DNA of 64,000 nt from Chryseobacterium sp. G0162. Its GTDB lineage: Bacteria > Bacteroidota > Bacteroidia > Flavobacteriales > Weeksellaceae. The translations under genes were made by a program, and so were the position numbers. Position 1 is the stretch's first letter. Every line of letters starts with the position of its first letter. This document shows positions 9,352-18,145 of the stretch, one piece after another. Under the pieces are notes generated by a model that saw only the letters and a list, made by a program, of their open reading frames with translations, made no database searches and was not told the origin of the DNA. The stretch lies in NCBI RefSeq assembly GCF_003815715.1, contig NZ_CP033922.1, positions 4,636,001-4,700,000 on the forward strand, read 5' to 3'.

Positions 9352-9476
9352 TGAGGTTGTCTTCTTTTTTGATGATAGTACAAAGATACAGAATTATCCG
9401 TTTGTAAATGGATAGTACGGAGATTGCAGCCTTCAAGAGTAAAAAATTATTACCAGGCTTTAACCGGTCTTTCAGA

Positions 9477-10175
9477 TTAGCTGTTTGTTTTAATTTGATA
9501 AATAGCCACAGTACCGGAGGTTACCGGAAATTTATTGTCTTGCAGATAATTCCCGGCTTTAAAATAAACTGATTCCTGTTTCCAGCTATTTCCAAGACTA
9601 AATACAGTTGTTTGTTGGTTTATTTTTACCTGAATATTTAAGTTGTTTTGTTCAATAGAGTATTCAAATACTTGTCCCAAAGGAATGTTTTTCAAAAGAG
9701 TAATGCGTTGTTCTTTATCATCAACTTCTTTTTTGAAACCAACCTGAAGGTTACCATTATTCCACCAGATTTTTACAGCTTCCGTTCCCTTGGAATTACC
9801 ATGGATCTGTCCAATGATTATCTTTCCCGTACCAGGCTGCTTTAATACCGCCATTTTAACCTGTAAATGATGTTGGTTTTCAAAATGCCATTCGCTAATT
9901 TGTCGTAGTTCTGTTCTGGGGTAGTGAGATCCCTGAGTAGTTTTGCCATCGGAAGAACAAAAAAGACGGATGCTCGTGTCCTCTGGTGAAAAATAAAAAT
10001 TCTCGGAAGAAAACTTAGGAATATCTGCTCCTTTAATTATGGTTATAGAATTGTTTTTCTCAATAGGAAGCTGAAGGTTAAAGTCACTTAAATCAAATTG
10101 AGATTGAGCATATGAAAAATTTGAACATAGGACAAACAGTCCTGCTTTTGCAATGTTTTTAAAACGATTCTGCAT
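9477..10175 (-). CDS. Secreted polysaccharide lyase family 7 alginate lyase
   Basis: The 232-residue protein has a signal peptide (hydrophobic AGLFVLCSNFSYA then QS). All three PL7 signature motifs are visible: PRTELRQ (residues about 86-92), QIHG (about 122, with the catalytic His) and YFKAGNYLQ (about 205, with the catalytic Tyr). PL7 enzymes cut alginate by beta-elimination. The Q-I-H form is usually associated with guluronate-containing substrate preference, which is an inference here. It is a bare catalytic domain without a carbohydrate-binding module or sorting domain, and no alginate operon surrounds it. Confidence 0.9.
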   Translation of the reverse strand: MQNRFKNIAKAGLFVLCSNFSYAQSQFDLSDFNLQLPIEKNNSITIIKGADIPKFSSENFYFSPEDTSIRLFCSSDGKTTQGSHYPRTELRQISEWHFENQHHLQVKMAVLKQPGTGKIIIGQIHGNSKGTEAVKIWWNNGNLQVGFKKEVDDKEQRITLLKNIPLGQVFEYSIEQNNLNIQVKINQQTTVFSLGNSWKQESVYFKAGNYLQDNKFPVTSGTVAIYQIKTNS

Positions 10176-10363
10176 CTCTAATGGAATTTTGATTGAACAA
10201 TGAAGACTAATTTAAATAATTTCTTTGATAAATTTTTACATAAGCTAGTGGTTATAATTGTTTTTTTAATCTAAATGTCAGTAAGTTATGAATAAAATAC
10301 ATAATTTCACTTATTGTTGAATTATGATATTGTAAACTTTAATCTCAATTAAAAACTATTCCT

Positions 10364-11389
10364 ATGAAAAAACAACCCGTAAAACCTGAATTTACCTTGA
10401 AGATGTTTCAAGTATTAGGTGGTGTGTGGATTGCCGGCTGTGTAAAGACAGCCGCAGAATTAAACATTGCAGATCATTTGGCAGCTGGCCCGAAAACAAT
10501 TTCGTCGCTGGCAAAAGAAATACAGTCCAATGAAAAAGCATTGTATAGAATCATGAGAGCATTAAGCAGTGTGGGTATTTTTGAAGAATCAGAGAACCAA
10601 ATCTTTGCATTAAATGATTTTGGGGCAGCATTGCAGACTGATGTGCCAGGAACAGCAAAGAATTTTGTACTTACGATAATGAAAGAACATTTTCCTGCGT
10701 ATGGAGAGCTTACCTACGCTGTTCAGACAGGTGAAATCCCTTTTGATCATATTCACAGAATGCCTCTTTGGGCTTACTATAAAAAATATCCGGAAATAGG
10801 GGAAAACTTCGGAAAAGGGATGACCGGAATGTCAGGAACGGAGCTAAAAGGAATTATGGAAAATTATGATTTCAGTCCCTATAAAAAAATAGTAGATATA
10901 GGCGGAGGAAATGGAGTAATGATGTATACTATCCTGGATGCTGCTCCCGATAGTTCAGGGATTATTTTTGATGAAGAAAATGTGATCGGAAAGACTGTGG
11001 AACTTATCCCCGAAAATTTAAAAAGAAGATGTTCTGTTGCCATCGGTAGTTTTTTTGAAAAAGTTCCGGAAGGAGCAGATTTATATACCATGAAATGGAT
11101 TATCCATGACTGGAATGATGAGGAATGTATTCAGATTTTAAAAGTTTGCTATGATGCAATGCCAAAAGGAGCAAAACTATTGATTATAGATGCCGTTATT
11201 CCTGATGATTCTCTAAATCAGCCTCATATTGCCAAACTTTTGGATATTGTAATGCTGGCTTGTCTTACCGGAAGAGAAAGAACATTGAGTGAGTTTAAAG
11301 TTCTTTTGGAAAAATCAGGATTACAATTCAGCAGGCTTGTTCAGATTGGTACAGAAGCGAAAAGCATCATTGAATGTGAGAAAATTTAA
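10364..11389 (+). CDS. SAM-dependent O-methyltransferase (HIOMT/COMT-like)
   Basis: The 341-residue protein has the two-part layout of class II-type small-molecule O-methyltransferases. An N-terminal winged-helix dimerisation domain (ELNIADHLAAGPKTISSLAK) precedes a Rossmann methyltransferase domain with the SAM motif VDIGGGNGVM at about residue 176. The segment MKWIIHDWNDEECIQILK contains the His-Asp pair expected at the catalytic base position. Such enzymes methylate hydroxyls of aromatic metabolites or polyketides. It stands alone between two minus-strand genes, with its own terminator, so context does not suggest a substrate. Confidence 0.88.
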   Translation: MKKQPVKPEFTLKMFQVLGGVWIAGCVKTAAELNIADHLAAGPKTISSLAKEIQSNEKALYRIMRALSSVGIFEESENQIFALNDFGAALQTDVPGTAKNFVLTIMKEHFPAYGELTYAVQTGEIPFDHIHRMPLWAYYKKYPEIGENFGKGMTGMSGTELKGIMENYDFSPYKKIVDIGGGNGVMMYTILDAAPDSSGIIFDEENVIGKTVELIPENLKRRCSVAIGSFFEKVPEGADLYTMKWIIHDWNDEECIQILKVCYDAMPKGAKLLIIDAVIPDDSLNQPHIAKLLDIVMLACLTGRERTLSEFKVLLEKSGLQFSRLVQIGTEAKSIIECEKI

Positions 11390-11416
11390 AACAGAGAGCG
11401 TAATGAATAGCAAAAA

Positions 11417-11445
11417 CAGGAAGTTTATCAGGCTTCCTGCTTTTT
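11417..11445 (+). terminator. Intrinsic terminator after the O-methyltransferase
   Basis: Stem caggaag/cttcctg with a nine-base loop, followed by C and five T, beginning 28 bases after the methyltransferase stop. Confidence 0.75.
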
Positions 11446-11478
11446 ATGCTAAAATTTAAATATAAAATTATAGTGGCT

Positions 11479-11662
11479 ATATACAATTTTACGTCACTGT
11501 CATTGACTACGTTAAATACTCGATTTCTGACGAAGGAAGAATCTCATAATATCGCTTAGATTCTTCATTTCACTTCTGAACTACGTTCGCAGACCTTCAG
11601 TCTGTATTCAGAATGACAGAATCATAGTAATAAGATAACCGCATTAGTGTAAAATTGTATAT
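11479..11662. repeat. REP/MITE-like element, copy 1
   Basis: Outer perfect 14-bp inverted repeats (atatacaattttac at 11479-11492 and its complement at 11649-11662) enclose a core from 11498 to 11618 with ends tgtcatt/aatgaca. Within the core is a hairpin with arms aaggaagaatct and agattcttcatt. The core matches, in opposite orientation, the element at 41492-41638, but carries about 25 extra bases near 11580-11605. It fills most of the 288-base gap between the methyltransferase and the alcohol dehydrogenase, which holds no gene. Confidence 0.8.
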
Positions 11663-11677
11663 AATTACCAAAATTAA

Positions 11678-12844
11678 TTATCCTGTTACCAATTCTTCAG
11701 TGTAAACAAGTCCTTCATAACAAGCATTATAAATTGACTTTAATTCATCTAAAGAAGGAACTCTAGGATTAAAACCGGTACAAGGATCTGCAAGTGCATT
11801 AGCCGTGATATAATCAATATTTTTGTCCCAATCTTCTCTTGAAATTCCAAATTCTTTTATGGCTGATGGATTATTAACGTCTAAACGTAATGCCTCGATG
11901 GCCTGCGCAAGATCTTCAGCTGTTTCTTTACCAATAACTCTGGCTAAATCAGGATAACGTTCTGTAGCTTGAGCGTTATAACGGATAACATTAGGAAGGA
12001 AAATAGCATTAGAAGCTCCGTGAGGAATTCCGTATAACGCTCCAACCTGGTGAGATAATGAGTGAACAATTCCTAACCATGCATTATTGAAAGCTAAACC
12101 TGCCATAAAAGAAGCGTCATGCATATTCTGACGGGCTGTAATATTGTTTGGATTTTCTACCGCTTCTTTTAAATTGTTAAAAACAATCTCAAGGCCTCCT
12201 TTTGAAAGCGCATCTGCGATATTATTGTCAATATTGGAAACAAAAGCTTCCACACAGTGAGTCAATGCATCAAGCCCCGTATTGGAAGTCACATGGGCAG
12301 GCATTGAAGCACAGATTTCTCCATCTACGATAGCAATATCCGGTGTTAATTCATAAGAAACGATAGGATATTTTACCCCTTTTTCTCTGTCGGTAATTAC
12401 AGCAAGACCTGTAGTTTCAGTTCCTGTACCACTTGTGGATGGAATGGCGATAAATTTTGCCTTATTTCTTAAAACAGGAACTGTGAAAGGTTTTATCATC
12501 GCATCAAAATCGGCATCAGGATATTCGTAAAATACCCACATGATTTTTGCGGCATCAATGGCAGAACAGCCTCCTAAACCAATCACCCAATCAGGCTCAA
12601 ATGTTTTCATGATTTCAGCTCCTTTCATACAAGTTGCTGATGACGGATCTTCTTCTACACCTTCGAAAATTTGTGTTTCTATTCCTGCTTCTGTAAGATA
12701 AGTGATCGCCTTATCCAGAGTTCCGCTTTTTCTCATTGAGCTTCCTCCTGTTACAATTACCGCTTTTTTACCTTTAATATTTGCTAATTCTGAAAGACTT
12801 CCGGCACCATGGAAAACTTCTCCTGCAATGAATAATTTGCTCAT
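11678..12844 (-). CDS. Iron-containing alcohol dehydrogenase
   Basis: The 388-residue protein fits the group III iron-dependent alcohol dehydrogenases in length and motifs. The NAD(P) motif reads GLGGCSAIDAAK, where most members have GGGS, so one Gly is replaced by Cys. The metal ligands are present in GLDALTHCVEAF (Asp and His) and in GIVHSLSHQVGALYGIPHG (two His). Members reduce aldehydes or oxidise alcohols with NAD(P)H, and this one may be a butanol-dehydrogenase-like enzyme. It follows an AraC-type regulator on the same strand by 67 bases and has a candidate promoter of its own. Confidence 0.92.
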   Translation of the reverse strand: MSKLFIAGEVFHGAGSLSELANIKGKKAVIVTGGSSMRKSGTLDKAITYLTEAGIETQIFEGVEEDPSSATCMKGAEIMKTFEPDWVIGLGGCSAIDAAKIMWVFYEYPDADFDAMIKPFTVPVLRNKAKFIAIPSTSGTGTETTGLAVITDREKGVKYPIVSYELTPDIAIVDGEICASMPAHVTSNTGLDALTHCVEAFVSNIDNNIADALSKGGLEIVFNNLKEAVENPNNITARQNMHDASFMAGLAFNNAWLGIVHSLSHQVGALYGIPHGASNAIFLPNVIRYNAQATERYPDLARVIGKETAEDLAQAIEALRLDVNNPSAIKEFGISREDWDKNIDYITANALADPCTGFNPRVPSLDELKSIYNACYEGLVYTEELVTG

Positions 12845-12868
12845 TTTTTTTGTTTGATTTTAATGAGA

Positions 12869-12876
12869 CAAAATTA
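12869..12876 (-). promoter_or_regulatory. Candidate -7 box for the alcohol dehydrogenase
   Basis: On the minus strand this reads TAATTTTG, an exact match to the Bacteroidota -7 consensus TAnnTTTG, 25 bases ahead of the dehydrogenase ATG. No TTG lies at the ideal distance; the nearest is about 26 bases upstream. Confidence 0.4.
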
Positions 12877-12911
12877 GATAAGCCCAGACGGACCATGTTA
12901 TACAAACAGGA

Positions 12912-13787
12912 TTATGTGTTATACATTTGCGCCAATTCCTGTTGAAGAGCAGTTGGGGTTTCCTTCAATTTTGCCTTTACAAACTTATTGAGAGCAGAAG
13001 GTGAATTGAAACCAAGATCAAAGGCGATTTCTTTATGAGAAAGATCTGAAAACATCAATTGCCGTTTGATCTCTATTAAAATTCGGTTATGAATGGCTTG
13101 AATGGCCGTTTCTCCACAATGCTTTTTTGTAATGGAGTTTAATTTTTTCGGGCTAATAGCCAGTTCATCCGCATAATATTGAACCGTTCTGTATTGTTTG
13201 TAATGTTCATTCAACAATTTTTTAAAACGAACATATATTGGTTTGTCGGGTGTTTCTTTATGCAAGATAGGATGAAGTCCATGAACAGATTCAATTAAAC
13301 CCAACAGAAAAATTTTGATATGAAACCTTGCCTGCTCCTTTTTGATAAGGCTTGGATGCTGATAAATTCCTTTGATGATGGAGATTGTATATAAACTTTG
13401 CTGAAAGTCTTCTGATGACAAAACGGTACAATGAAGCTGCGTGGAAAGGTTGACATTATAAGTACTCAGTTCGTTTTTCAAAATATCTGAACAGAATAAT
13501 ATTTCTTCAAACAGAATGATTTTTCCTTTCAGGTCATTACTTATATCAGAAATAAAATGCACCTGCTCCGGAAATACCACAGATATTTTCCCTGGCTTCA
13601 AAAAATGAATCTTATCCTCAATATGCAGTTGTAAAGTCCCATTTTCAATAACGATAATAAAAAAATGATCTTTTTTGTGTGGCTTACCATACTCTTTCAA
13701 AGAGTCATTGGTTAAATCAAAAACCCGAAAAGAAAGATTTTTATCCTCTTCCTTTTGAATATTCTTTTTAATCTCCAGCTTCTTCAT
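12912..13787 (-). CDS. AraC family transcriptional regulator
   Basis: The 291-residue protein has an N-terminal cupin-like sensor part (FFIIVIENGTLQLHIEDKIH, then GKISVVFPEQVHF) and a C-terminal double helix-turn-helix of AraC type from about residue 190. The second HTH is clear in HKEIAFDLGFNSPSALNKFV. It is directly upstream of the iron alcohol dehydrogenase gene and on the same strand, so that gene is the obvious candidate target. The inducer is unknown. A 13-bp hairpin (13922) lies upstream of its start. Confidence 0.9.
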   Translation of the reverse strand: MKKLEIKKNIQKEEDKNLSFRVFDLTNDSLKEYGKPHKKDHFFIIVIENGTLQLHIEDKIHFLKPGKISVVFPEQVHFISDISNDLKGKIILFEEILFCSDILKNELSTYNVNLSTQLHCTVLSSEDFQQSLYTISIIKGIYQHPSLIKKEQARFHIKIFLLGLIESVHGLHPILHKETPDKPIYVRFKKLLNEHYKQYRTVQYYADELAISPKKLNSITKKHCGETAIQAIHNRILIEIKRQLMFSDLSHKEIAFDLGFNSPSALNKFVKAKLKETPTALQQELAQMYNT

Positions 13788-13921
13788 ATACTCATTTTTC
13801 TTATTATCAAAAAACCTTTGCTGTATAAAACAGACTGCAAAAATAATTTAAATCTGAATAACATGGTCACTTATAAGAATCATCTGTAGTTAAAGATTGA
13901 TTTTGATTGTAAGTTTGAACC

Positions 13922-13956
13922 TATCCTTGTCAAGGTTTTAAATCTTGACAAGGATA
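13922..13956. repeat. 13-bp perfect hairpin upstream of araC-type gene
   Basis: Arms tatccttgtcaag (13922-13934) and its exact complement (13944-13956) surround a nine-base loop. It lies in the 283-base gap between the XRE and AraC genes, downstream of the XRE terminator. There is no strong T-run; it could be an operator-like or RNA hairpin element. Confidence 0.6.
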
Positions 13957-13997
13957 ATAAACCCAATCTTTTCCCAATCTAAAGGTATTATTGGTTT

Positions 13998-14036
13998 AAA
14001 AAAAAAGTCAAAATAGAAAGATTCCATTCTGACTTT
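13998..14036 (-). terminator. Terminator after the XRE gene
   Basis: On the minus strand, an imperfect stem bounded by aaaagtca and tgactttt is followed by a run of T (nine A on the plus strand at 13998-14006). It starts about 35 bases after the stop of the XRE gene. Confidence 0.7.
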
Positions 14037-14070
14037 TATATCTTTTAATGATAATTGTATTACACAGTTT

Positions 14071-14427
14071 TTATTTTTTTAGTCTTGCCACTTCTTCTTT
14101 TAACAGACTGATATATTCTTGTAGGTTTTTAATGATTTCTATGCTTAATTCATTATTAATAGTAGCATTATTATTCCCAACATTGGCTTGTGTATTATCA
14201 TTAAAAACAGGATTTTCAATAATTATTTTTGCTTCTTCCTCTTCATAAATTTCCTCAACTGTCACCTCAAGAAACTTTGCCAGTTTATCCCATTCAGACT
14301 CTATGATTTTTACAGTTCCACTTTCTTTTCTGCTATAATTAGAAACATCTGTAGCAATAGCATCAGCAACTTGCTGCTGGGTATAACCTTTTCTCTTTCT
14401 TACTGTACGTAGTTTTTCTTTTTGCAT
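14071..14427 (-). CDS. XRE family transcriptional regulator
   Basis: I place the start at the ATG at 14427, which gives 118 residues starting MQKEKLRTVRKRKGYTQQQV. A longer version would add 24 hydrophobic residues that precede the fold and overlap the palindrome upstream. Residues 5-60 form a Cro/CI-type helix-turn-helix (GYTQQQVADAIATDVSNYSR). An Asn-rich linker and a C-terminal coiled-coil-like helix (LQEYISLLKEEVARLKK) follow, likely for dimerisation. A near-perfect palindrome directly upstream is a candidate autoregulatory operator. It stands alone; there is no toxin-antitoxin partner visible. Confidence 0.88.
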   Translation of the reverse strand: MQKEKLRTVRKRKGYTQQQVADAIATDVSNYSRKESGTVKIIESEWDKLAKFLEVTVEEIYEEEEAKIIIENPVFNDNTQANVGNNNATINNELSIEIIKNLQEYISLLKEEVARLKK

Positions 14428-14432
14428 ATTAG

Positions 14433-14463
14433 ACGTTTTTACAAATTTGCAAAAAAATAACGT
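14433..14463. promoter_or_regulatory. Candidate operator palindrome upstream of XRE gene
   Basis: A 31-base near-palindrome begins and ends with acgt and includes the exact inner palindrome caaatttg. It sits 6 to 36 bases upstream of the XRE start codon, where a dimeric XRE repressor would bind for autoregulation. Confidence 0.45.
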
Positions 14464-14754
14464 ATAAAATATAGAGGTTTTCGAAATTTTTATCAACAAA
14501 AATAAAATTTATTATTCCTGAGTAAGTTCCCATTATTCACTTTTATTTTAAAACAATATCAAAATTTTTTACAATAAAAAATAACGATAGCTAAACAATT
14601 TTAATTTTACTTATCCGATAACAAACGACTACAAACGAATTTAAATAGTTTATAACCGACTGAGCTTTGGTGGGATCTGCAACTTTGCCACAGAGATTTG
14701 AGAAAACAGTGAACGTCTCTTATCTGAAATATTAATCATTAAAATCTAAAAGTT

Positions 14755-15087
14755 ATGTCACTAAGAAACAAAGTAACATTAATTGGTTACACAGGTAAAG
14801 AAGTTGAAATGGTAAACTTCGAAAACGGAAATGTAAAAGCAAATGTATCCTTAGCTACAAGCGATCATTACACAAACGCTAAAGGCGAAAAGGTAGAAGA
14901 GACGCAATGGCATAATCTGATTGCTTTCGGGAAAGTAGCAGAAATTATGGAAAAGTATGTTCCTAAAGGAAAAGAAATTGCGATTGAAGGTAAACTTACG
15001 TACAGGTCTTATGACGATAAGGATGGCGTAAAGCGTTACATTACGGAAATTCGTGTAGATGAGATCCTGTTGTTAGGAGGTAAATAA
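14755..15087 (+). CDS. ssb: Single-stranded DNA-binding protein, short form
   Basis: The 110-residue protein is a single OB-fold of SSB type (LRNKVTLIGYTGKEVEM, then WHNLIAFGKVAEIMEKYVPK and IEGKLTYRSYDDKDG). It ends at EILLLGGK directly after the OB fold. It therefore lacks the Gly/Gln-rich linker and the acidic DDDIPF-like tip that housekeeping SSBs use to recruit repair and replication partners. This suggests a second, specialised SSB. It is followed 14 bases later by an HRDC-domain gene, which also points to DNA metabolism. Confidence 0.9.
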   Translation: MSLRNKVTLIGYTGKEVEMVNFENGNVKANVSLATSDHYTNAKGEKVEETQWHNLIAFGKVAEIMEKYVPKGKEIAIEGKLTYRSYDDKDGVKRYITEIRVDEILLLGGK

Positions 15088-15101
15088 TTCTAAAAACTCA
15101 A

Positions 15102-15557
15102 ATGATGAAAGTAAAGGTTTTTAAGATCAGACTTCCGGAAGAACTTCTCTACAAAGATCAGAAAATGCTAGATGATTTTCTGGAAGGTAATGAGATTATA
15201 AAAGTGGAAACTGCTTTTGTAAACGATGAATGTTATTGGTCTGTAATTCTGTATTTCGAGGAGCCAAAATTGGTGAAAAATACAGTGAAAGAACCAAAGG
15301 CTGTTAAATATTCTGCAGAAGATGATTTCCTGAATCCTGATGAAGAAAAGATTCTCAATGCCCTGAAGCTTTGGAGATCAGAGAAAGCCAGAGAACAAAA
15401 TCTGCCAAGCTACTTCATTGCCAGCAACAAAGAGCTGATCTCTGTAGCCAAGTATAAACCAGCCAAAAAAGAAGAACTGCTGGAGATCAAAGGATTCGGA
15501 AAGCATAAGATTGAAAATTATGGCGAAGAAATACTGGAAATCCTTGAAAGTGTATGA
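15102..15557 (+). CDS. HRDC domain protein
   Basis: The 151-residue protein has an N-terminal alpha/beta part of about 65 residues (VFKIRLPEELLYKDQKML) and a C-terminal HRDC domain (residues about 80-150), with NALKLWRSEKAREQNLPSYF, KYKPAKKEELLEIKGFGKHK and IENYGEEILEIL. HRDC domains bind single-stranded or branched DNA and normally sit at the end of RecQ helicases or RNase D. Here the domain stands without a helicase. Its position 14 bases after ssb suggests that the two proteins act together. It ends before a strong terminator. Confidence 0.85.
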   Translation: MMKVKVFKIRLPEELLYKDQKMLDDFLEGNEIIKVETAFVNDECYWSVILYFEEPKLVKNTVKEPKAVKYSAEDDFLNPDEEKILNALKLWRSEKAREQNLPSYFIASNKELISVAKYKPAKKEELLEIKGFGKHKIENYGEEILEILESV

Positions 15558-15587
15558 TTTTTCAGAATAAATGATCCTATTAACTTT

Positions 15588-15620
15588 AAAAGCTGGGGAA
15601 GATTGCTTCTTCAGCTTTTT
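15588..15620 (+). terminator. Terminator after ssb-HRDC
   Basis: A 14-bp stem (aaaagctggggaag with cttcttcagctttt, two G-U pairs), loop attg, ending in a T-run. It lies 31 bases after the HRDC stop. Confidence 0.85.
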
Positions 15621-15647
15621 ATGCTGTGTAAAGTCCCTGCAATTCCT

Positions 15648-15655
15648 TACTTTTG
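15648..15655 (+). promoter_or_regulatory. Candidate -7 box for hisS
   Basis: TACTTTTG matches the TAnnTTTG consensus exactly. It lies downstream of the terminator and 25 bases ahead of the hisS ATG. The -33 region is weak. Confidence 0.5.
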
Positions 15656-15680
15656 TACTTATCAAAATGACATACAATAA

Positions 15681-17048
15681 ATGAAGCCAAGTTTAGCAAA
15701 AGGAACAAGAGATTTTACGGCGCAGGAAGTTTCCAGAAGAAAATATATCATCGGTATTTTACAGAATAATTTCGAATTATTCGGATTTCAGCCATTGGAA
15801 ACACCAAGCTTTGAAAATCTTTCTACTTTAACAGGAAAGTACGGAGAAGAAGGAGACCGCTTGATTTTTAAAATCCTCAATTCAAGCATTAATGAAGCCA
15901 AGGAGGATAAAAAACATCAAATGCTTCATGACTTCCAAAGAGCATTGGAGAAGCCTTTCAGTGCAGAAAGCTTAACAGATAAAGCGCTTCGTTATGACCT
16001 TACCGTACCTTTTGCAAGATTTGTAGCGATGAATCATGGGAAATTAACATTTCCATTCAAGCGTTTCCAGATCCAGCCGGTATGGAGAGCAGATAGACCT
16101 CAGAAAGGAAGATACAGAGAGTTTTATCAATGTGATGCAGACGTTGTAGGAAGTGAAAGCTTATTGCAGGAAGTGGATCTTGTTCAATTATACTTGAAAT
16201 CATTTGCTGATCTGAAAGTACCTGTGACGATTCACATGAACAACAGAAAAATTCTTTCCGGGCTAGCTGAATATGCAGGGATTACGGATAAACTGATCGA
16301 TTTTACTGTCGCTTTGGATAAGCTGGATAAGATTGGAAAAGAGGGAGTGGTTAAGGAATTATTAGAAAGAGAAATCTCTCAGGAATCTATTGATAAACTA
16401 GACTTCTTATTCAGTCAGTCTGATGATGCACTGGAAAACCTTCTTCAGCTAAAAGAAAAATTCAAAGGCAATGAGATCGGATTGAAAGGAGTAGAAGAGT
16501 TGGAATTTGTTCTTACACAATCTCTGAACCTTGGAGTTGATATGCAGAATCTTGTATTCAATATTACGTTGGCAAGAGGTCTTGATTATTATACCGGAGC
16601 TATTTTCGAAGTAAAAGCTGATGAAGTAGCAATGGGTTCCATCGGTGGAGGTGGTAGATATGATAACCTTACAGAAGTGTTTGGGGTTAAAAATATCCCT
16701 GGAATTGGTATTTCGTTCGGGTTAGACAGAATTTATCTGGTAATGGAAGAGCTGAACCTTTTCCCTGAAGAAGCTTCTTCTAAAATAGAATATCTGTTTG
16801 CTAATTTTGGAGGTGAAGAAACTACAGAAGCTCTGAAATTAATTATGCAGTTGAGAGCAAAAGGTATTTCAGCAGAACTATACCCTGAAAGCGCAAAAAT
16901 CAACAAACAGTTTACCTATGCCGAGAAAAAAGGAATTAAAAATCTTGTTTTCTTAGGGGAAGAAGAACTTAAAAATAATACGGTTACCTTTAAAAATCTT
17001 GAAGCCGGAGAGCAGAAGACTGTTTCTTTGAATGAGTTTTTAGGATAA
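15681..17048 (+). CDS. hisS: Histidyl-tRNA synthetase
   Basis: The 455-residue protein charges tRNA-His with histidine in the cytosol. It has the class II synthetase features: motif 2 region [20 protein letters not shown], the histidine-binding [16 protein letters not shown], and motif 3 [19 protein letters not shown]-terminal anticodon-binding domain follows (residues about 360-455). The start [12 protein letters not shown] is standard for the family. It is a single-gene unit between a promoter with a TAnnTTTG box and a strong terminator. Confidence 0.97.
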   Translation: MKPSLAKGTRDFTAQEVSRRKYIIGILQNNFELFGFQPLETPSFENLSTLTGKYGEEGDRLIFKILNSSINEAKEDKKHQMLHDFQRALEKPFSAESLTDKALRYDLTVPFARFVAMNHGKLTFPFKRFQIQPVWRADRPQKGRYREFYQCDADVVGSESLLQEVDLVQLYLKSFADLKVPVTIHMNNRKILSGLAEYAGITDKLIDFTVALDKLDKIGKEGVVKELLEREISQESIDKLDFLFSQSDDALENLLQLKEKFKGNEIGLKGVEELEFVLTQSLNLGVDMQNLVFNITLARGLDYYTGAIFEVKADEVAMGSIGGGGRYDNLTEVFGVKNIPGIGISFGLDRIYLVMEELNLFPEEASSKIEYLFANFGGEETTEALKLIMQLRAKGISAELYPESAKINKQFTYAEKKGIKNLVFLGEEELKNNTVTFKNLEAGEQKTVSLNEFLG

Positions 17049-17070
17049 AATAGGATAAAAATATAATCAA

Positions 17071-17107
17071 AACGGCTCAGGGTTCTAAAACCCTGAGCCG
17101 TTTTTTT
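17071..17107 (+). terminator. Strong terminator after hisS
   Basis: A perfect 14-bp stem (aacggctcagggtt and complement), loop ctaa, followed by seven T. It starts 22 bases after the hisS stop. Confidence 0.95.
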
Positions 17108-17273
17108 GAATGAGAGTGTAAATTTCAAGAATAGGAGAAAAAAATATCTGAAAAACAAGAAGATTTGAATATTTTTGAGGGTAAATATAGAATCAAAATT
17201 TGTAATTTGGACTGAAAGAACAAAAAACAGATTAAAACTGTTTTAGTCTATACCATTTAAAACTTAAAACCAG

Positions 17274-18134
17274 ATGAATACTATTTGCGCATTATGCGGA
17301 ACTCCGCTGACGTCTACGGATATGCTTGTTGGGAAAAATAAACTTGCAGATGGCGGTTATCTATGTGCCGGTTGCTTTACTAAAGCAGTTACTATCAATA
17401 GAGATCTTATCAATAATTTGGATCAGTTCTATTTTGCTGAAATAACAGGAATGTTTCTTAAAAGCAAAATTGATGGGAGCCAGAGTCCGGGAATTCCATC
17501 CTCAGGAACGGGCAACTATGAATATGATGCTCCCACCAGACTAGACGAAATAAAAGACCAGATTGTAGCCCTGAAAGCCAGATTGAGTGTTTTAGCCAAT
17601 GAAGAAGTAAATGAACTGGATAAAGTCCTGGATCCGAGCGAACGTTTGATTGCGATTGCAGAATGTATCAATCTTCATAATAAGAGGGAAGGAATTATTT
17701 TTTCAACCCAATGGAGGGTGATTTTCATGGATAAAAAATTCCTGGGTGGAGTGGTGAAAAATGAATATAACCACAAGGATATTATCTCTCTGGATCAGGT
17801 GGAAAATCTTTTGTACTCAGTGTTAAGGGTTAATACAAAGGGTGGTGCTGTAGAATTTAAGCTGCATAATAAAAGTGACGGAAGAGCATTTTTAAATATC
17901 AAAAATAATAATACAAACTATTCTGAAAATGAATTCAGAGCAGACCCTAGCCCATTACATGCATTTTCTCAAATAATTCCGGATTTGGTGCAGGAAAACG
18001 TCTATAATACAAATAAGACAGATTCGGGAGCTATTATTGATCAATTGGAAAGATTGGGTAAACTAAAAGAAAGTGGAATTCTAACAGAGGCAGAGTTTGC
18101 AGAACAAAAGAAAAAGCTTTTGGATAAATTATAA
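17274..18134 (+). CDS. Zinc-ribbon / bacterial PH / SHOCT protein 1
   Basis: The 286-residue protein begins with a zinc ribbon (CALCGTPLTS, then YLCAGCF; two CxxC pairs, resembling DUF4428). It continues with a bacterial PH-like domain (about residues 120-225: RLIAIAECINLHNKREGIIF). It ends with a SHOCT helix pair (LERLGKLKESGILTEAEFAE). It is the first of three related proteins in this array; the second at 18146 repeats all three domains. PH-like domains of this type (YokE family) may bind other proteins or lipids, and SHOCT is a short oligomerisation-type module. There is no membrane segment. The biological role is unknown. Confidence 0.8.
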   Translation: MNTICALCGTPLTSTDMLVGKNKLADGGYLCAGCFTKAVTINRDLINNLDQFYFAEITGMFLKSKIDGSQSPGIPSSGTGNYEYDAPTRLDEIKDQIVALKARLSVLANEEVNELDKVLDPSERLIAIAECINLHNKREGIIFSTQWRVIFMDKKFLGGVVKNEYNHKDIISLDQVENLLYSVLRVNTKGGAVEFKLHNKSDGRAFLNIKNNNTNYSENEFRADPSPLHAFSQIIPDLVQENVYNTNKTDSGAIIDQLERLGKLKESGILTEAEFAEQKKKLLDKL

Positions 18135-18145
18135 AAGAAGAAGAA

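Noticed and set aside
15378..15677. 99-residue minus-strand frame over HRDC and the hisS promoter
   Set aside because: It covers a terminator and promoter and reads as antisense of HRDC; no coding character.
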